Origin: DAIOEK01 sp964648485
Lineage (GTDB): Bacteria > Chloroflexota > Anaerolineae > Anaerolineales > Anaerolineaceae
Assembly: GCA_964648485.1 (NCBI GenBank)
Contig: CAZYOF010000007.1
Coordinates: 62,001 to 126,000 of the forward strand
Direction of reading: 5' to 3'
DNA: 64,000 nucleotides
Shown here piece after piece: positions 8,177 through 16,882 of this stretch. Position numbers and translations under genes: made by a program. The notes beneath the pieces are model-generated. The model was given only the letters and a program-made list of their open reading frames with translations, was not told the DNA's origin and made no database searches. Positions within the stretch are counted from its first letter, which is position 1, and every line of letters starts with the position of its first letter.

Positions 8177-8812
8177 ATGTATTTAGCGATAGAAGGTGTC
8201 ATCGGGGTGGGTAAGACTTCGCTGGCACGCCTGCTACAGCCTTTTTACCAGGCGAATATTCTGCTGGAGGTGTTTGAAGAGAATCCATTTCTCTCCGATT
8301 TTTACGCAGACCGTGCCCGTTATGCATTCCAGACACAAATTTTCTTTCTTCTTAGCCGCTACCGACAGCAGCGGGCAACCATCCCCCAGTGTATGGCTGA
8401 TGGCATAGACCTGATCTCTGATTATACTTTTGACAAGGATTCTCTCTTCGCGCGCATCAATCTGAAAGGTGACGAACTTGAAATGTACTACCGGGTGCAT
8501 GAAGCCCTGGCAGAAAAGATTCCGCCTCCCACGCTGGTCATTTACCTGCGCGCCAGCACCGATATGCTGATGAAGCGGATCGCCATGCGCGACCGCCCAT
8601 ATGAACGTCAGATGGAGAGGGGATATATCCATGAGTTGAACGAAGCCTACGAAGATTTCTTCACCCGCCAGTACCATGCCAGCCCGGTACTGATCATTGA
8701 TTCCAACAGTATTGATTTTGTAGGTAATGCGGATGACCTCAAGGGAATCGATTTACGCATCCGCCAGGCGTTGGAATTAGCACCCTTCCAGCCGGAACTC
8801 CCTCTCGGATAA
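8177..8812 (+). CDS. Deoxynucleoside kinase (dGK/dCK family), copy 1
   Basis: Phosphorylates deoxynucleosides for nucleotide salvage. The 211-aa protein has the P-loop GVIGVGKTS (7-15), the FEENPFLSDFY substrate region and the RDRPYERQ lid segment typical of the dNK family. Which nucleoside it uses cannot be read from the sequence. It follows pepF by 37 nt and ends at a strong terminator. A convergent paralogue lies at 10894-11541, on the other side of the candidate origin. Confidence 0.88.
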   Translation: MYLAIEGVIGVGKTSLARLLQPFYQANILLEVFEENPFLSDFYADRARYAFQTQIFFLLSRYRQQRATIPQCMADGIDLISDYTFDKDSLFARINLKGDELEMYYRVHEALAEKIPPPTLVIYLRASTDMLMKRIAMRDRPYERQMERGYIHELNEAYEDFFTRQYHASPVLIIDSNSIDFVGNADDLKGIDLRIRQALELAPFQPELPLG

Positions 8813-8830
8813 GAATTTTTGGATGTTCAC

Positions 8831-8862
8831 AGCCGGTTTCTTTGAGAAACCGGCTTTTTTAT
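8831..8862 (+). terminator. Rho-independent terminator after deoxynucleoside kinase
   Basis: A perfect 10-bp stem AGCCGGTTTC / GAAACCGGCT with a 5-nt loop and a run of six T residues. Confidence 0.9.
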
Positions 8863-8928
8863 TGCCTGCGGGTGGGTTTCAGCACAGGCTTGGGGTAAAA
8901 TAATATAAATCCATTTTTTCGGGGAATT

Positions 8929-9933
8929 ATGCGAATCACGCGTGAACTGCTCGTCAAAACAGCCAGGGATACCGTTGCCATCAAGCTGCGCAAAGAAAAG
9001 GATATCGTTGCCGCCTATATGGTAGGTTCGGCGCTGGGAGATCATCCCCTGTTGGGTGGTATGACCGATATCGATATTATTTTCATCCATTCAGATGAGC
9101 CAAAGGTCGAGCGCGAGGTGCAACGAGTTTTTGATGAGGTTCACCTCGATATTGTTCACCACCCGCAGCATTACTATCTGCAACCACGTGAGTTGCGCAC
9201 CGAACCCTGGCTGGGTCACGCGGTCTATAACCACCCATTGTTGCTCCATGATGTACGTCACTGGTTTGAATTCACCCAGGCAAGTGTGGGCGCACAATTC
9301 TACCGCCCGGATCTGGTAATTCAACGCGCCAGGAGACTTTTTACCAACGCAAGGGATATCTGGACCGTTTTGAAGGAATCCCGCAAATCACATTCTGACC
9401 GTATCCGGTTTTATCTGGCGGCAGTAGGTTCTGCAGGGAACGCCATTTCCGTGCTTACCGGAAATCCGCTGCCCAACCGGCGTTTCGGATTGGAATTACC
9501 GCAACGTTGTGCTGCAGCCGGAGATTCAGCCCTGGCAGATGGTTTATTCACTCTGCTTTCCAGAGAAAACCTCACCCGGGAAGAATTATCAAATATGCTG
9601 CCCGAGTGGGATACTGCATTCAATGCCGCTGGAGGACAGGAAAAATTCTCGATGGATGTTCATCCTCTTCGCCGGGATTATTACTACAAAGCTTTTGAAC
9701 AGATGATTACCGATGCACCTGTGGAATCGGTATATTTTCCTTTGCTTCGCACGTGGAATAAAGCCATCTGTTCATTTCTGGCATCATCCCCTGAATATGA
9801 CCACTGGCTTCAGGCAATGAGTCGATTCCATTTGGGCAGGGAAGATTTTAACCAACGGCTGGCTGAATTGGATGGATATTTGGATAGTCTGGAAAATCTG
9901 CTCGATAACTGGGCTACCAGCCACGGAGCATGA
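8929..9933 (+). CDS. Nucleotidyltransferase-fold protein of unknown substrate
   Basis: A 334-aa protein whose N-terminal third is a Pol-beta-type nucleotidyltransferase domain: GSALG (33-37) followed by TDIDI (46-50), the metal-binding pattern of that fold, with a third acidic residue in HLDIVHH. The rest is mostly helical and resembles the substrate domain of aminoglycoside-adenylyltransferase-like proteins only in a general way. GGGG 5-8 nt upstream acts as ribosome-binding site. It is the last gene before the candidate origin. Confidence 0.7.
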   Translation: MRITRELLVKTARDTVAIKLRKEKDIVAAYMVGSALGDHPLLGGMTDIDIIFIHSDEPKVEREVQRVFDEVHLDIVHHPQHYYLQPRELRTEPWLGHAVYNHPLLLHDVRHWFEFTQASVGAQFYRPDLVIQRARRLFTNARDIWTVLKESRKSHSDRIRFYLAAVGSAGNAISVLTGNPLPNRRFGLELPQRCAAAGDSALADGLFTLLSRENLTREELSNMLPEWDTAFNAAGGQEKFSMDVHPLRRDYYYKAFEQMITDAPVESVYFPLLRTWNKAICSFLASSPEYDHWLQAMSRFHLGREDFNQRLAELDGYLDSLENLLDNWATSHGA

Positions 9934-10604
9934 TCCATCCACCCCTGTGGAAAACCCGTCAAAATCTGTGGAAAACTGATTCCGGTTGTGGAAAACCTTT
10001 CCCGTTCGCAGGATGAAGCCTAAAATCTTTTAGATTCATTAGAGACAGACCCATTTCCAGTTAAATTGCGATTAATTAAATAGTTTCGTCTTAAGACAAC
10101 TATTAAAATCAAGCATCTTTTTTTTCTTTCCATTGGATATCATTATTCATATATATAATTTTTGTTATGGATAACATTGTGAAGAAATCTGGTATTGAAT
10201 GTGAAAAAAGAGAGTGTTTTCCACTAAATATATTTTTCTGACAAGATGGATGAATTTTCAATAATTCATCCACAACATTATTTTTATGATACAGAATAGC
10301 AGTTGCAGAATATATGGGGGAGAATAATAAACCTTTACCTATATGCGGGGTATTATTTTCTAGATTCAGTCTTTTCCACTTTTCCACAGACTCTACTATT
10401 AATACGATTCCTGATTCATATATATCAGTGAAGATAAAGTATTGCATAAATTGTTTTTCAGAGCCATAAAAACACCGTAAATCAGCCTACTTGTATAATC
10501 AATAGAATCTTGTACAATGATTTAACAATTGATGGTTTGTCCGGAAAGGTAGAACCCTACCATATTCAACAATAACAGCGTAATCATACGAGAGGGAGAA
10601 GAAT
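9934..10604. other. Candidate replication origin: AT-rich region with DnaA-box-like and GANTC clusters
   Basis: The longest non-coding stretch of the window. Three exact TGTGGAAAA 9-mers lie at 9946, 9967 and 9987 (20-21 bp apart, two helical turns). In inverse orientation TTTTCCACA is at 10380-10388, with one-mismatch versions at 10217-10225 and 10372-10380. Other one-mismatch boxes are TCATCCACA (10266-10274) and TATGGATAA (10166-10174). Between the two groups 10081-10320 is about 27% GC by my count. Seven GANTC sites occur (9978, 10033, 10363, 10389, 10406, 10413, 10505). TTTTCCACA is a recognised variant of the DnaA box TTATCCACA. dnaA is not in the window, so oriC status is inferred; a secondary DnaA-binding locus is the alternative. 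Confidence 0.5.
10491..10518 (+). promoter_or_regulatory. Possible promoter of spoVS
   Basis: TTGTAT (10491-10496), 16-bp spacer, TACAAT (10513-10518), about 87 bp before the spoVS start. One GANTC site (10505-10509) falls in the spacer. Confidence 0.35.
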
Positions 10605-10877
10605 ATGGACGTCATCAAGGTTTCCGCCAATTCTCGCACCGCAGCGGTTGCGGGAGCCATAGCAGGGGTCATGCGAGAACATCATCATGCCGAAGTTCAG
10701 GCTATTGGAGCTGGCGCAGTGAATCAGGCAATTAAAGCACTGGTGCTGGCAAAGGGATATCTGGCAGCTGATGGAATACCAGTCTACTGCATTCCTGAAT
10801 TTGTAGATGTAGATATAGACGGGAAAGTTAGGACAGCGATCAAATTAATTATTGATCCAATCACTGCTGAGAAATAA
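10605..10877 (+). CDS. spoVS: Stage V sporulation protein S (SpoVS) family
   Basis: A 90-aa Alba-like protein that covers the whole SpoVS family from VIKVSANSRT near the start through the AIGAGAVNQAIKAL core. In Bacillus it affects septation and coat assembly; it also occurs in many non-sporulating bacteria, where a nucleic-acid-binding role is suspected. GAGAGGGAG lies just before the ATG. It borders the candidate origin and is transcribed away from it. Nothing else in the window suggests endospore formation. Confidence 0.92.
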   Translation: MDVIKVSANSRTAAVAGAIAGVMREHHHAEVQAIGAGAVNQAIKALVLAKGYLAADGIPVYCIPEFVDVDIDGKVRTAIKLIIDPITAEK

Positions 10878-10893
10878 TTCGCTTTTGTACCGT

Positions 10894-11541
10894 TTACATT
10901 TCATCGGGAGAGAATATCACTAATTCTTTCCCGGTTAGTTTTTCCTGCACTTTTCTGGTGATCAGGTCAAGGTGATGCGGGTATAGTACAAAGTCAAGAT
11001 TATCTGCTGGTATCGTCAAAACCGGGCAGTTGGTAAACTCGTTGATCCAGTTTTCATACAGGCTGTTAAGTTGTTCCAGATAATCTTGCGGGATAGCCCG
11101 CTCATAATCGCGGTCCCGCTTGTCAATACGATGCTGCAGGATGGGGATAGACGCTTTTAGATAAATCACCAGATCAGGCGCTGGGAGAAAATCCAACACA
11201 GTGTGGTACAGATCACAATATGTTTCAAAATCGCGTTCGGGCAAGTGTCCCTGCAAAAACAGATTGCGCGCAAAAATTTCGGCATCTTCATACACGCTGC
11301 GATCCTGGATGACAGAATCCTGTCGTTGGGCGAGCTGGTGATGCATTTTCAACCGGTGGCTGAGAAAATATATCTGCGAATGGAAAGCCCATGTTCGCAT
11401 GTCTGAGTAAAACTCTGACAGGTAAGGATTCTGTGCTTCCGGTTCAATAAATGGTTCCCAGTTGAGTCTCTTGCTGAGCATGGATACCAGTGTTGTTTTA
11501 CCCACCCCAATATTACCCGCAACGACAATGAATTTTTTCAT
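10894..11541 (-). CDS. Deoxynucleoside kinase (dGK/dCK family), copy 2
   Basis: A 215-aa salvage kinase with P-loop GNIGVGKTT (9-17), PEAQNPYLSEFY, the DRSVYEDAEIF segment (the DRS motif is typical of dNK enzymes) and the RDRDYERAI lid. I chose the ATG at 11541 because a TATAAT box stands 6 bp before it (11548-11553) and family similarity begins exactly there; a longer frame up to 11619 has no support. It diverges from larA. DRS here against DYT in copy 1 suggests the two copies have different substrates. Confidence 0.9.
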   Translation of the reverse strand: MKKFIVVAGNIGVGKTTLVSMLSKRLNWEPFIEPEAQNPYLSEFYSDMRTWAFHSQIYFLSHRLKMHHQLAQRQDSVIQDRSVYEDAEIFARNLFLQGHLPERDFETYCDLYHTVLDFLPAPDLVIYLKASIPILQHRIDKRDRDYERAIPQDYLEQLNSLYENWINEFTNCPVLTIPADNLDFVLYPHHLDLITRKVQEKLTGKELVIFSPDEM

Positions 11542-11547
11542 ACAAAA

Positions 11548-11553
11548 ATTATA
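11548..11553 (-). promoter_or_regulatory. -10 box of deoxynucleoside kinase 2 (leaderless-type)
   Basis: TATAAT on the minus strand, 6 bp before the start codon, with no Shine-Dalgarno. Confidence 0.55.
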
Positions 11554-11647
11554 GCATTCCCCTTGTGATTTACCCGGGTCTTTAAGATTGCCCCATAAAC
11601 CTTTTTCAGCTACACTCAATTTAGATTATTTTTTTTGGGAGGGATGT

Positions 11648-12961
11648 ATGGCAGAACAGGTGATTTCGTTACCCTGGGGGGCAGATCGAATCAACATTCG
11701 CATACCGGCACGCTGGAAAGTAAATGGAATACTCGAACCTACGGCTCTTCCACCCGTTAAGGATGTAAAAGAAGAAGTAGTGAAAGCCCTCGCAGAACCG
11801 GTGGATTCAGAAAAAATTGAAGAAATCGTCAAGCCTGGACAGAAAATAGTTGTGGTTATCGATGATATCAGCAGACCAACACCTGTGCGCGAGATTTTTC
11901 CCGTATTATTTTCCACATTACAAAAAGTTGGGATAACCCCTGAAGATATAACGATCATTCCAGCGCTGGGCGTTCACCGCGGTATGGAAGAACCTGAAAT
12001 TATTAAAAGAATTGGTATGGAAAACCTGAAAGGTATGCGGTATGAGAATCCGGATGCTGATAATCAAGAAAAGCAATCCTTTCTTGGATCAACTTCACGA
12101 GGCACACCAGTCTGGCTCAATCGCACAGCGACTGATTCAGATGTAATCATTTCCATCGGATGTATTGAGCCGCATATCATCGCCAGCTTTGGAGGCGGGT
12201 ACAAAAATCTGCTGCCTGGTATTGCCGGACGGATATCGATTGCCCATAACCATGCTCTGAACTGCCAGCCGGGCACATTCAATATGGTAGGTCAGCCCAT
12301 TGAGCAGAATCCCATGCGCCAGGACCTTGAAGAAGCCGGGAAAATGCTGAAACCAAAGGTATTCATCATCAACGCCATCTTGAATAATATGCAACAGGTG
12401 GTCAAAGTGGTCAGCGGAGATCCGATAGCTGCCCATCGGGAAGGGGTACGGATCAGTGCCCATCTCTACGGAGTAAACGTATCGCAAAAGGCAGATATTG
12501 TGATTACGGATTCTCATCCTATGGATTCAGACCTGCGACAGGGAGTTAAGGCGCTGGCAAATACCATCCGTGCCTTGAAGAAAGGCGGAATTCTCATTAC
12601 CGTGGTTCGCGCGGAAGAAGGTGTGGGTGTCTTTGGACTGGCAAATAAAAAACTGCCACTGGGAAAAAAGGCTTTAAAATTCCTGGCACCTGTCATCCTG
12701 CCACTGGTTACCAGGCTTAAATTAAAAGGGATGGGAGAAGAAGACCGCTTCTTTCTGTACTTTGCCCTGCAGGCTATGAGGATGGGAACTCTGTTGATGT
12801 ATGCACCGACCATCCCGCAAACCATTCATGAGAACCTACCGTTTGTTACCTTTGTGCCTTCCCTCGAGAAAGCGATTGAAATAGCAAAAGCCCAGTATCC
12901 CGCCCAGGCTGATGTGCTTGTTTTCCCGAATGGGGGAATTACTTATCCGATTTTAGGGTGA
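11648..12961 (+). CDS. larA: LarA-family nickel-pincer racemase/epimerase
   Basis: A 437-aa homologue of lactate racemase LarA, which uses a nickel-pincer nucleotide to racemise or epimerise 2-hydroxyacids. Residues matching those of Lactiplantibacillus LarA as I recall them (H108, H174, K184, H200) are present at nearly the same numbers: His110 in ALGVHRGM, His176 in EPHIIAS, Lys186 in GGGYKNLLPG, and His200. The start at 11648 is fixed by GGGAGGG just upstream. The cofactor genes larB, larC and larE are not nearby, so they must be elsewhere. The true substrate is unknown, since LarA homologues act on various 2-hydroxyacids. Confidence 0.88.
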   Translation: MAEQVISLPWGADRINIRIPARWKVNGILEPTALPPVKDVKEEVVKALAEPVDSEKIEEIVKPGQKIVVVIDDISRPTPVREIFPVLFSTLQKVGITPEDITIIPALGVHRGMEEPEIIKRIGMENLKGMRYENPDADNQEKQSFLGSTSRGTPVWLNRTATDSDVIISIGCIEPHIIASFGGGYKNLLPGIAGRISIAHNHALNCQPGTFNMVGQPIEQNPMRQDLEEAGKMLKPKVFIINAILNNMQQVVKVVSGDPIAAHREGVRISAHLYGVNVSQKADIVITDSHPMDSDLRQGVKALANTIRALKKGGILITVVRAEEGVGVFGLANKKLPLGKKALKFLAPVILPLVTRLKLKGMGEEDRFFLYFALQAMRMGTLLMYAPTIPQTIHENLPFVTFVPSLEKAIEIAKAQYPAQADVLVFPNGGITYPILG

Positions 12962-12996
12962 TTTCAATCTGTGACAGGGAATATCTTTGAAAATAC

Positions 12997-13023
12997 AAAA
13001 AGCCGGTCACTCGACCGGCTTTA
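12997..13023. terminator. Bidirectional terminator between larA and ferredoxin
   Basis: An 8-bp GC-rich perfect stem AGCCGGTC / GACCGGCT with loop ACTC, flanked by A-rich sequence on the left and TTATT on the right, so it works for both convergent genes. Confidence 0.8.
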
Positions 13024-13040
13024 TTGTGTATTTAGCAAAA

Positions 13041-13211
13041 TTATGCGGGCTTGGGTGATTCTGTCGGGCAAACACTCGCGCAAGTGCCACAATCGGTGCA
13101 TTTGGCAGGATCGATCACGTAGATGGTGTCACCCTGTGAAATGGCGCCTTCGGGGCATTCAGCTTCGCATGCACCACAAGAGATGCAGTCATCGGAAATT
13201 ACGTAAGCCAT
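13041..13211 (-). CDS. 2[4Fe-4S] ferredoxin (56 aa)
   Basis: A short gene found by translating the minus strand. The 56-aa product has two classical cluster motifs: CISCGACEAECP (Cys 9, 12, 15, 19) and CTDCGTCASVCP (Cys 38, 41, 44, 48), each C-x2-C-x2-C-x3-C-P. This is the clostridial-type low-potential electron carrier, which suits an anaerobic metabolism. AAAGGA lies about 9 nt before the ATG. It is monocistronic, with the bidirectional terminator on its 3' side. Confidence 0.95.
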   Translation of the reverse strand: MAYVISDDCISCGACEAECPEGAISQGDTIYVIDPAKCTDCGTCASVCPTESPKPA

Positions 13212-13323
13212 GGTTTATTCCTTTCAACGTAATGGATAAAACGAGCGTTCATAAGGTAACATATTCATCTGATTGCTTGCAATGTTATTTGTCCGTTGCT
13301 TGGCTGTAATATGTCACTTTGAT

Positions 13324-14559
13324 TTAGAACTTTGGATTCTCCGCATAGAGGCTTAATACCTTCAACACCACCTGCACTGCTTTCTCAAGGGATGGGATGG
13401 GCAGATACTCGTACTTACCATGGAAGTTATGCCCACCGGCAAACAGGTTGGGTGTAGGCAATCCCTGATAAGATAATCTGGCACCATCAGTACCGCCACG
13501 AATGGGTCCGATCTTGGGTTTAATGCCCAGCTCTTCCATCGCCTGTTCAGCTGTTTCCACAACATGCATCTTGGGCAGAATCACCTCTTTCATATTCTGG
13601 TACTGCTCCGTAATTTGTACCTTGATCCTTTCAGAACCCATGACCTGATTGACATATTCAGCTGCTTTCAGGAATACCGCCTTACGTTTTTCATAAATAT
13701 TCCGGTCATGGTCACGGATAATGTAAATCAGGGTGGCTTCCTCCACTTCCGCGTTGACATGGTACAGGTGATAAAAGCCCTCGTACTTTTCTGTGTATTC
13801 CGGTCGTTCTGACGCAGGCAGCAAACCGTGGAAACGGTGTGCCAGTTCAATGGCGTTGACCATCTGGTTTTTTGCGCTGCCGGGATGAACACTGCGCCCC
13901 TGGATATGGACCTTTGCCATACAGGCGTTAAAGCATTCATACTCCAATTCGCCCAACTCTCCACCATCGATGGTGTATGCAAAGTCGGCGTTGAATTTTT
14001 TCACATCAAAGAAATCAGCACCGTGCCCGATCTCTTCATCGGGAGTGAACCCGATACGGATTTTGCCATGCTTAATCTCTGGATGTTGAATCAGGTGTTC
14101 CATGGCAGATAAAATGACCGCGATACCGGCTTTGTCATCAGCTCCCAGAAGGGTGGTTCCATCGGTGGTGAGAATATCCTGTCCCACATATTTGAGCAAT
14201 TCAGGAAAATCACGTGGAGAAAGGACCATGTTGAGTTTTTTGTTCAATATAATATCGCCGCCGTCATAACTACGAACTAACTGTGGAGCGACGTTTTCTC
14301 CGGGTGCTTCGGGGCTGGTATCCATATGGGCAATTAACCCTATGGTGGGAATCTTCTCTGCGCTGTTCGCGGGCAGGGTGGCGTAAAGGTAACCCTTGCC
14401 ATCCAGATCCACATCCTGCAAGCCCATTTCTTTCATCTCATTTACCAGCAATTTGGCCAGGTCAAATTGCCGTGCGGTGCTCGGAAAAGTTCCGGTATCG
14501 TATTCAGAGGTGGTGTACACTTTCGCGTATTTTATAAATCTATCCACAACATTTGTCAT
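13324..14559 (-). CDS. pepT: Peptidase T (tripeptide aminopeptidase)
   Basis: A 411-aa M20-family zinc aminopeptidase that removes the N-terminal residue of tripeptides in the cytoplasm. Metal ligands are visible: His78 and Asp80 in AHMDTSPE, the bridging Asp in GADDKAG, the catalytic TPDEEIGHGA segment, and the C-terminal GGHNFHGKYEYLP, all of the PepT form. AGGAGT precedes the ATG by about 7 nt. With the two M3 oligopeptidases it implies active peptide use. Confidence 0.95.
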   Translation of the reverse strand: MTNVVDRFIKYAKVYTTSEYDTGTFPSTARQFDLAKLLVNEMKEMGLQDVDLDGKGYLYATLPANSAEKIPTIGLIAHMDTSPEAPGENVAPQLVRSYDGGDIILNKKLNMVLSPRDFPELLKYVGQDILTTDGTTLLGADDKAGIAVILSAMEHLIQHPEIKHGKIRIGFTPDEEIGHGADFFDVKKFNADFAYTIDGGELGELEYECFNACMAKVHIQGRSVHPGSAKNQMVNAIELAHRFHGLLPASERPEYTEKYEGFYHLYHVNAEVEEATLIYIIRDHDRNIYEKRKAVFLKAAEYVNQVMGSERIKVQITEQYQNMKEVILPKMHVVETAEQAMEELGIKPKIGPIRGGTDGARLSYQGLPTPNLFAGGHNFHGKYEYLPIPSLEKAVQVVLKVLSLYAENPKF

Positions 14560-14610
14560 GAGGTACTCCTGTCTTTTCTTCAGATATAGTTGAATTATAG
14601 ATGATAGCCT

Positions 14611-16875
14611 TTATTTTTGGGATTTCATCCAAACCTGGTTGCCGTCTGAACTGATGTGAAGCCAGCCCGTTTGTGCTAATACTACATCAGGCATGGCGTT
14701 TATCCCATAATCAGTGCTGATCCATATTTGGGGGTGACATGTTGGAGAAAGATTCGCTTCTGAGTCAGTGATAAACAGAATATTCCCTTCGCATGCCGGG
14801 GGATGAGTTGATTTTTCCAGCACCAGCTCGACTTGTAAGTTTTGCCATGAAACAAATACAGTCGCTGGTTGCCTTCCGCCTGGTATTAAGGTCAGTCGCA
14901 AATCATCCCCGAAATCCAGAGTTCCCCCGTCTGGCAGCTGGGTGGAATTTTCATTGGTGCCCGGTTGAAGATCCAATAAATCAGTGGGGGATCTTTCTCC
15001 CAGAAGGAACAGATTTTTTGGAGATAGCACTGGGACAATCTCTTGTATCAGACGGATATTTACGCCGGGAATTACCAGCATTCCATCCAGGTTACGTTGC
15101 GGGAAAGGCAGCCTGGGGTCAATAAATGCAAATAACTCGTTAGCACTGCTTCCCGGATGAACGAGGAAAGATTCTCCAGAAGGAGAAATTAATAAAATAG
15201 CAGGATTTTTCTTATTCCCCGAGAAAAATAAATGGAGCCTGCCATCCGGTCGATCTACAGCGGTATGCAGAAATCCGTAGGCGGCTGTCAGCATTATGAC
15301 TATGGTAAATGCGGGTTTCCAGGACCTTCGTAGCTTTTCAGAAAAAACAGGTAACGCTAATGGGAGACAAAGTAAACACAACCAGATCAGAATCAGGCTG
15401 TAACTGACTTGTGGAGCAGCCAGAGATGGAAAATCCAGCGTACCTGCCCAGGTAACCAATTTGATCGTGAGGGTGATGAAGGGCATACTTACCAGCGCGG
15501 CAATCTGCCCGAGAACAGGATGTATCCAGCCGAGGATCAGCGCTGCACCGGAAGTAATCATCAATGGGGGTTGCAGCGGCAGCACCAGCGGATTTGCCAG
15601 CAGAGTAACCCAGGGAAATTGATGGAAATGATGCAGCAAAATGGGCAGGGTAGTGATCTGCGCGGCAATGGTGTAGAAAAAATACTCACCCAGACCACTG
15701 CTCACTTTACGGGCAAGATTTTCTTCCATGCGGGTTGAGAAAAACTGCTGTAAGATCCGTTGAATGGGGCTGGCAAACAAGACTAAACCCAGGGTGGCCG
15801 CTGCAGAAAGCTGGAAACTGATACTCCATAATAAAAATGGGCGGAAGGCAAGCATGATTCCGGCGGTAAGAAAAAGCGCATTCAAACCACCGTTACGTCT
15901 GCCAATGAGCAACCCCATCAGACTGAGGCTACCCATGATCGCAGCCCGCACCACCGGCGGATTGGCTCCGACCAGGATGGTATAGAGTGATATCGAGATG
16001 ATCGCCGCCGCAGTTCCACGCCATTTTCCGAGCAGGCTGGCAAACAACAGGGTAATCAGACTGGAAACAATCGCAATATTGAAACCGGAAATCGCAATAA
16101 GGTGCGATGTACCAGATCTGCGGAAGGAATCATCCAAGTCTGCCGGCATGGCGCTCTCGTCTCCCAGCAGTATACCCTGCACAAGCGACGATTCAGGCGC
16201 AGGAAAGATGCGGCTGAGTAAACCAAGAGATTTTTCGCGGAATTGATATAGATAATAGTTGAAGTGGATGGGTCCGGGTGTGGAGTCCACCAACTGCGGG
16301 TACATAATCTGGGTGAAGATATTCTCTGCAGCAAGATACTGCCGGTATGAGAAATTGGCATCTTCCTGTGGTGTGATCGGTTTTCCTCTGATTACTATTT
16401 CATCCCCGAGCTGGATGGAGGAATCTGGGGATAGGAACACCATCAATTTCTCATTTGTTTTCCAGGTCGCACCTTGGTCATTGGTAAATTCTGCCGCCTG
16501 AATTTTGACCAGGGTTAATTTTTCACGCCGGTCTGGTGGTTCAAAAATAACTCCTCTGATTAACACACTTCCCTGGTTCTGATTACCGAAAATCGTATAC
16601 CGAGTATCCGCAGGTTGCTGCAAATGAAATAAACTGGCACCGAGCGTGAAGCAGAATGGTAAAAGTAGAAACGGCAGCCGTGTACCGGGAAGAAACGATG
16701 AAATTGAATGTAACCAGCCTGATTTGATATATCCCCGTTTATAAATATAAAACAGACTGAAACCCAATAATGCTGTCAATCCGCAGAAAATGTACCACTT
16801 ACTTCCGTCATAAGAGGTCTGATTGGCGGTGATGATTCCTGCAATAAAGAGTGTGGTGATCCAGAAAAATGGCAT
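14611..16875 (-). CDS. comEC: ComEC/Rec2 DNA-uptake channel with degenerate C-terminal domain
   Basis: Polytopic protein (754 aa from this start) that conducts single-stranded DNA across the membrane in transformation. The N-terminal OB-like DUF4131 region, the ComEC core (SGTSHLIAISGFNIAIVSSL, about 290-310) and the multi-helix competence domain are clear. The C-terminal 200 residues follow the metallo-beta-lactamase layout, but the HxHxDH metal motif and the usual DVGQGDA segment are absent, so the extracellular nuclease-like domain looks inactive. ATG 16875 was chosen because it lies 7 nt after the preceding stop; a longer frame to 16986 would overlap that gene by 104 nt. Confidence 0.9.
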   Translation of the reverse strand: MPFFWITTLFIAGIITANQTSYDGSKWYIFCGLTALLGFSLFYIYKRGYIKSGWLHSISSFLPGTRLPFLLLPFCFTLGASLFHLQQPADTRYTIFGNQNQGSVLIRGVIFEPPDRREKLTLVKIQAAEFTNDQGATWKTNEKLMVFLSPDSSIQLGDEIVIRGKPITPQEDANFSYRQYLAAENIFTQIMYPQLVDSTPGPIHFNYYLYQFREKSLGLLSRIFPAPESSLVQGILLGDESAMPADLDDSFRRSGTSHLIAISGFNIAIVSSLITLLFASLLGKWRGTAAAIISISLYTILVGANPPVVRAAIMGSLSLMGLLIGRRNGGLNALFLTAGIMLAFRPFLLWSISFQLSAAATLGLVLFASPIQRILQQFFSTRMEENLARKVSSGLGEYFFYTIAAQITTLPILLHHFHQFPWVTLLANPLVLPLQPPLMITSGAALILGWIHPVLGQIAALVSMPFITLTIKLVTWAGTLDFPSLAAPQVSYSLILIWLCLLCLPLALPVFSEKLRRSWKPAFTIVIMLTAAYGFLHTAVDRPDGRLHLFFSGNKKNPAILLISPSGESFLVHPGSSANELFAFIDPRLPFPQRNLDGMLVIPGVNIRLIQEIVPVLSPKNLFLLGERSPTDLLDLQPGTNENSTQLPDGGTLDFGDDLRLTLIPGGRQPATVFVSWQNLQVELVLEKSTHPPACEGNILFITDSEANLSPTCHPQIWISTDYGINAMPDVVLAQTGWLHISSDGNQVWMKSQK

Positions 16876-16882
16876 TAGTAAG

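Noticed and set aside
10109..10447. 112-codon minus-strand ORF in the AT-rich intergenic region
   Set aside because: No ribosome-binding site of note, no recognisable domain, strongly AT-driven composition, and it spans the inverted DnaA-box-like sites; more likely a chance open frame in the candidate origin.
14530..14545. Isolated CTATCCACA-like DnaA box near 14536 (and similar single matches at about 40090 and 41728)
   Set aside because: Single one-mismatch 9-mers are expected by chance in 64 kb and lie inside genes; only the clustered set at 9.95-10.39 kb is notable.
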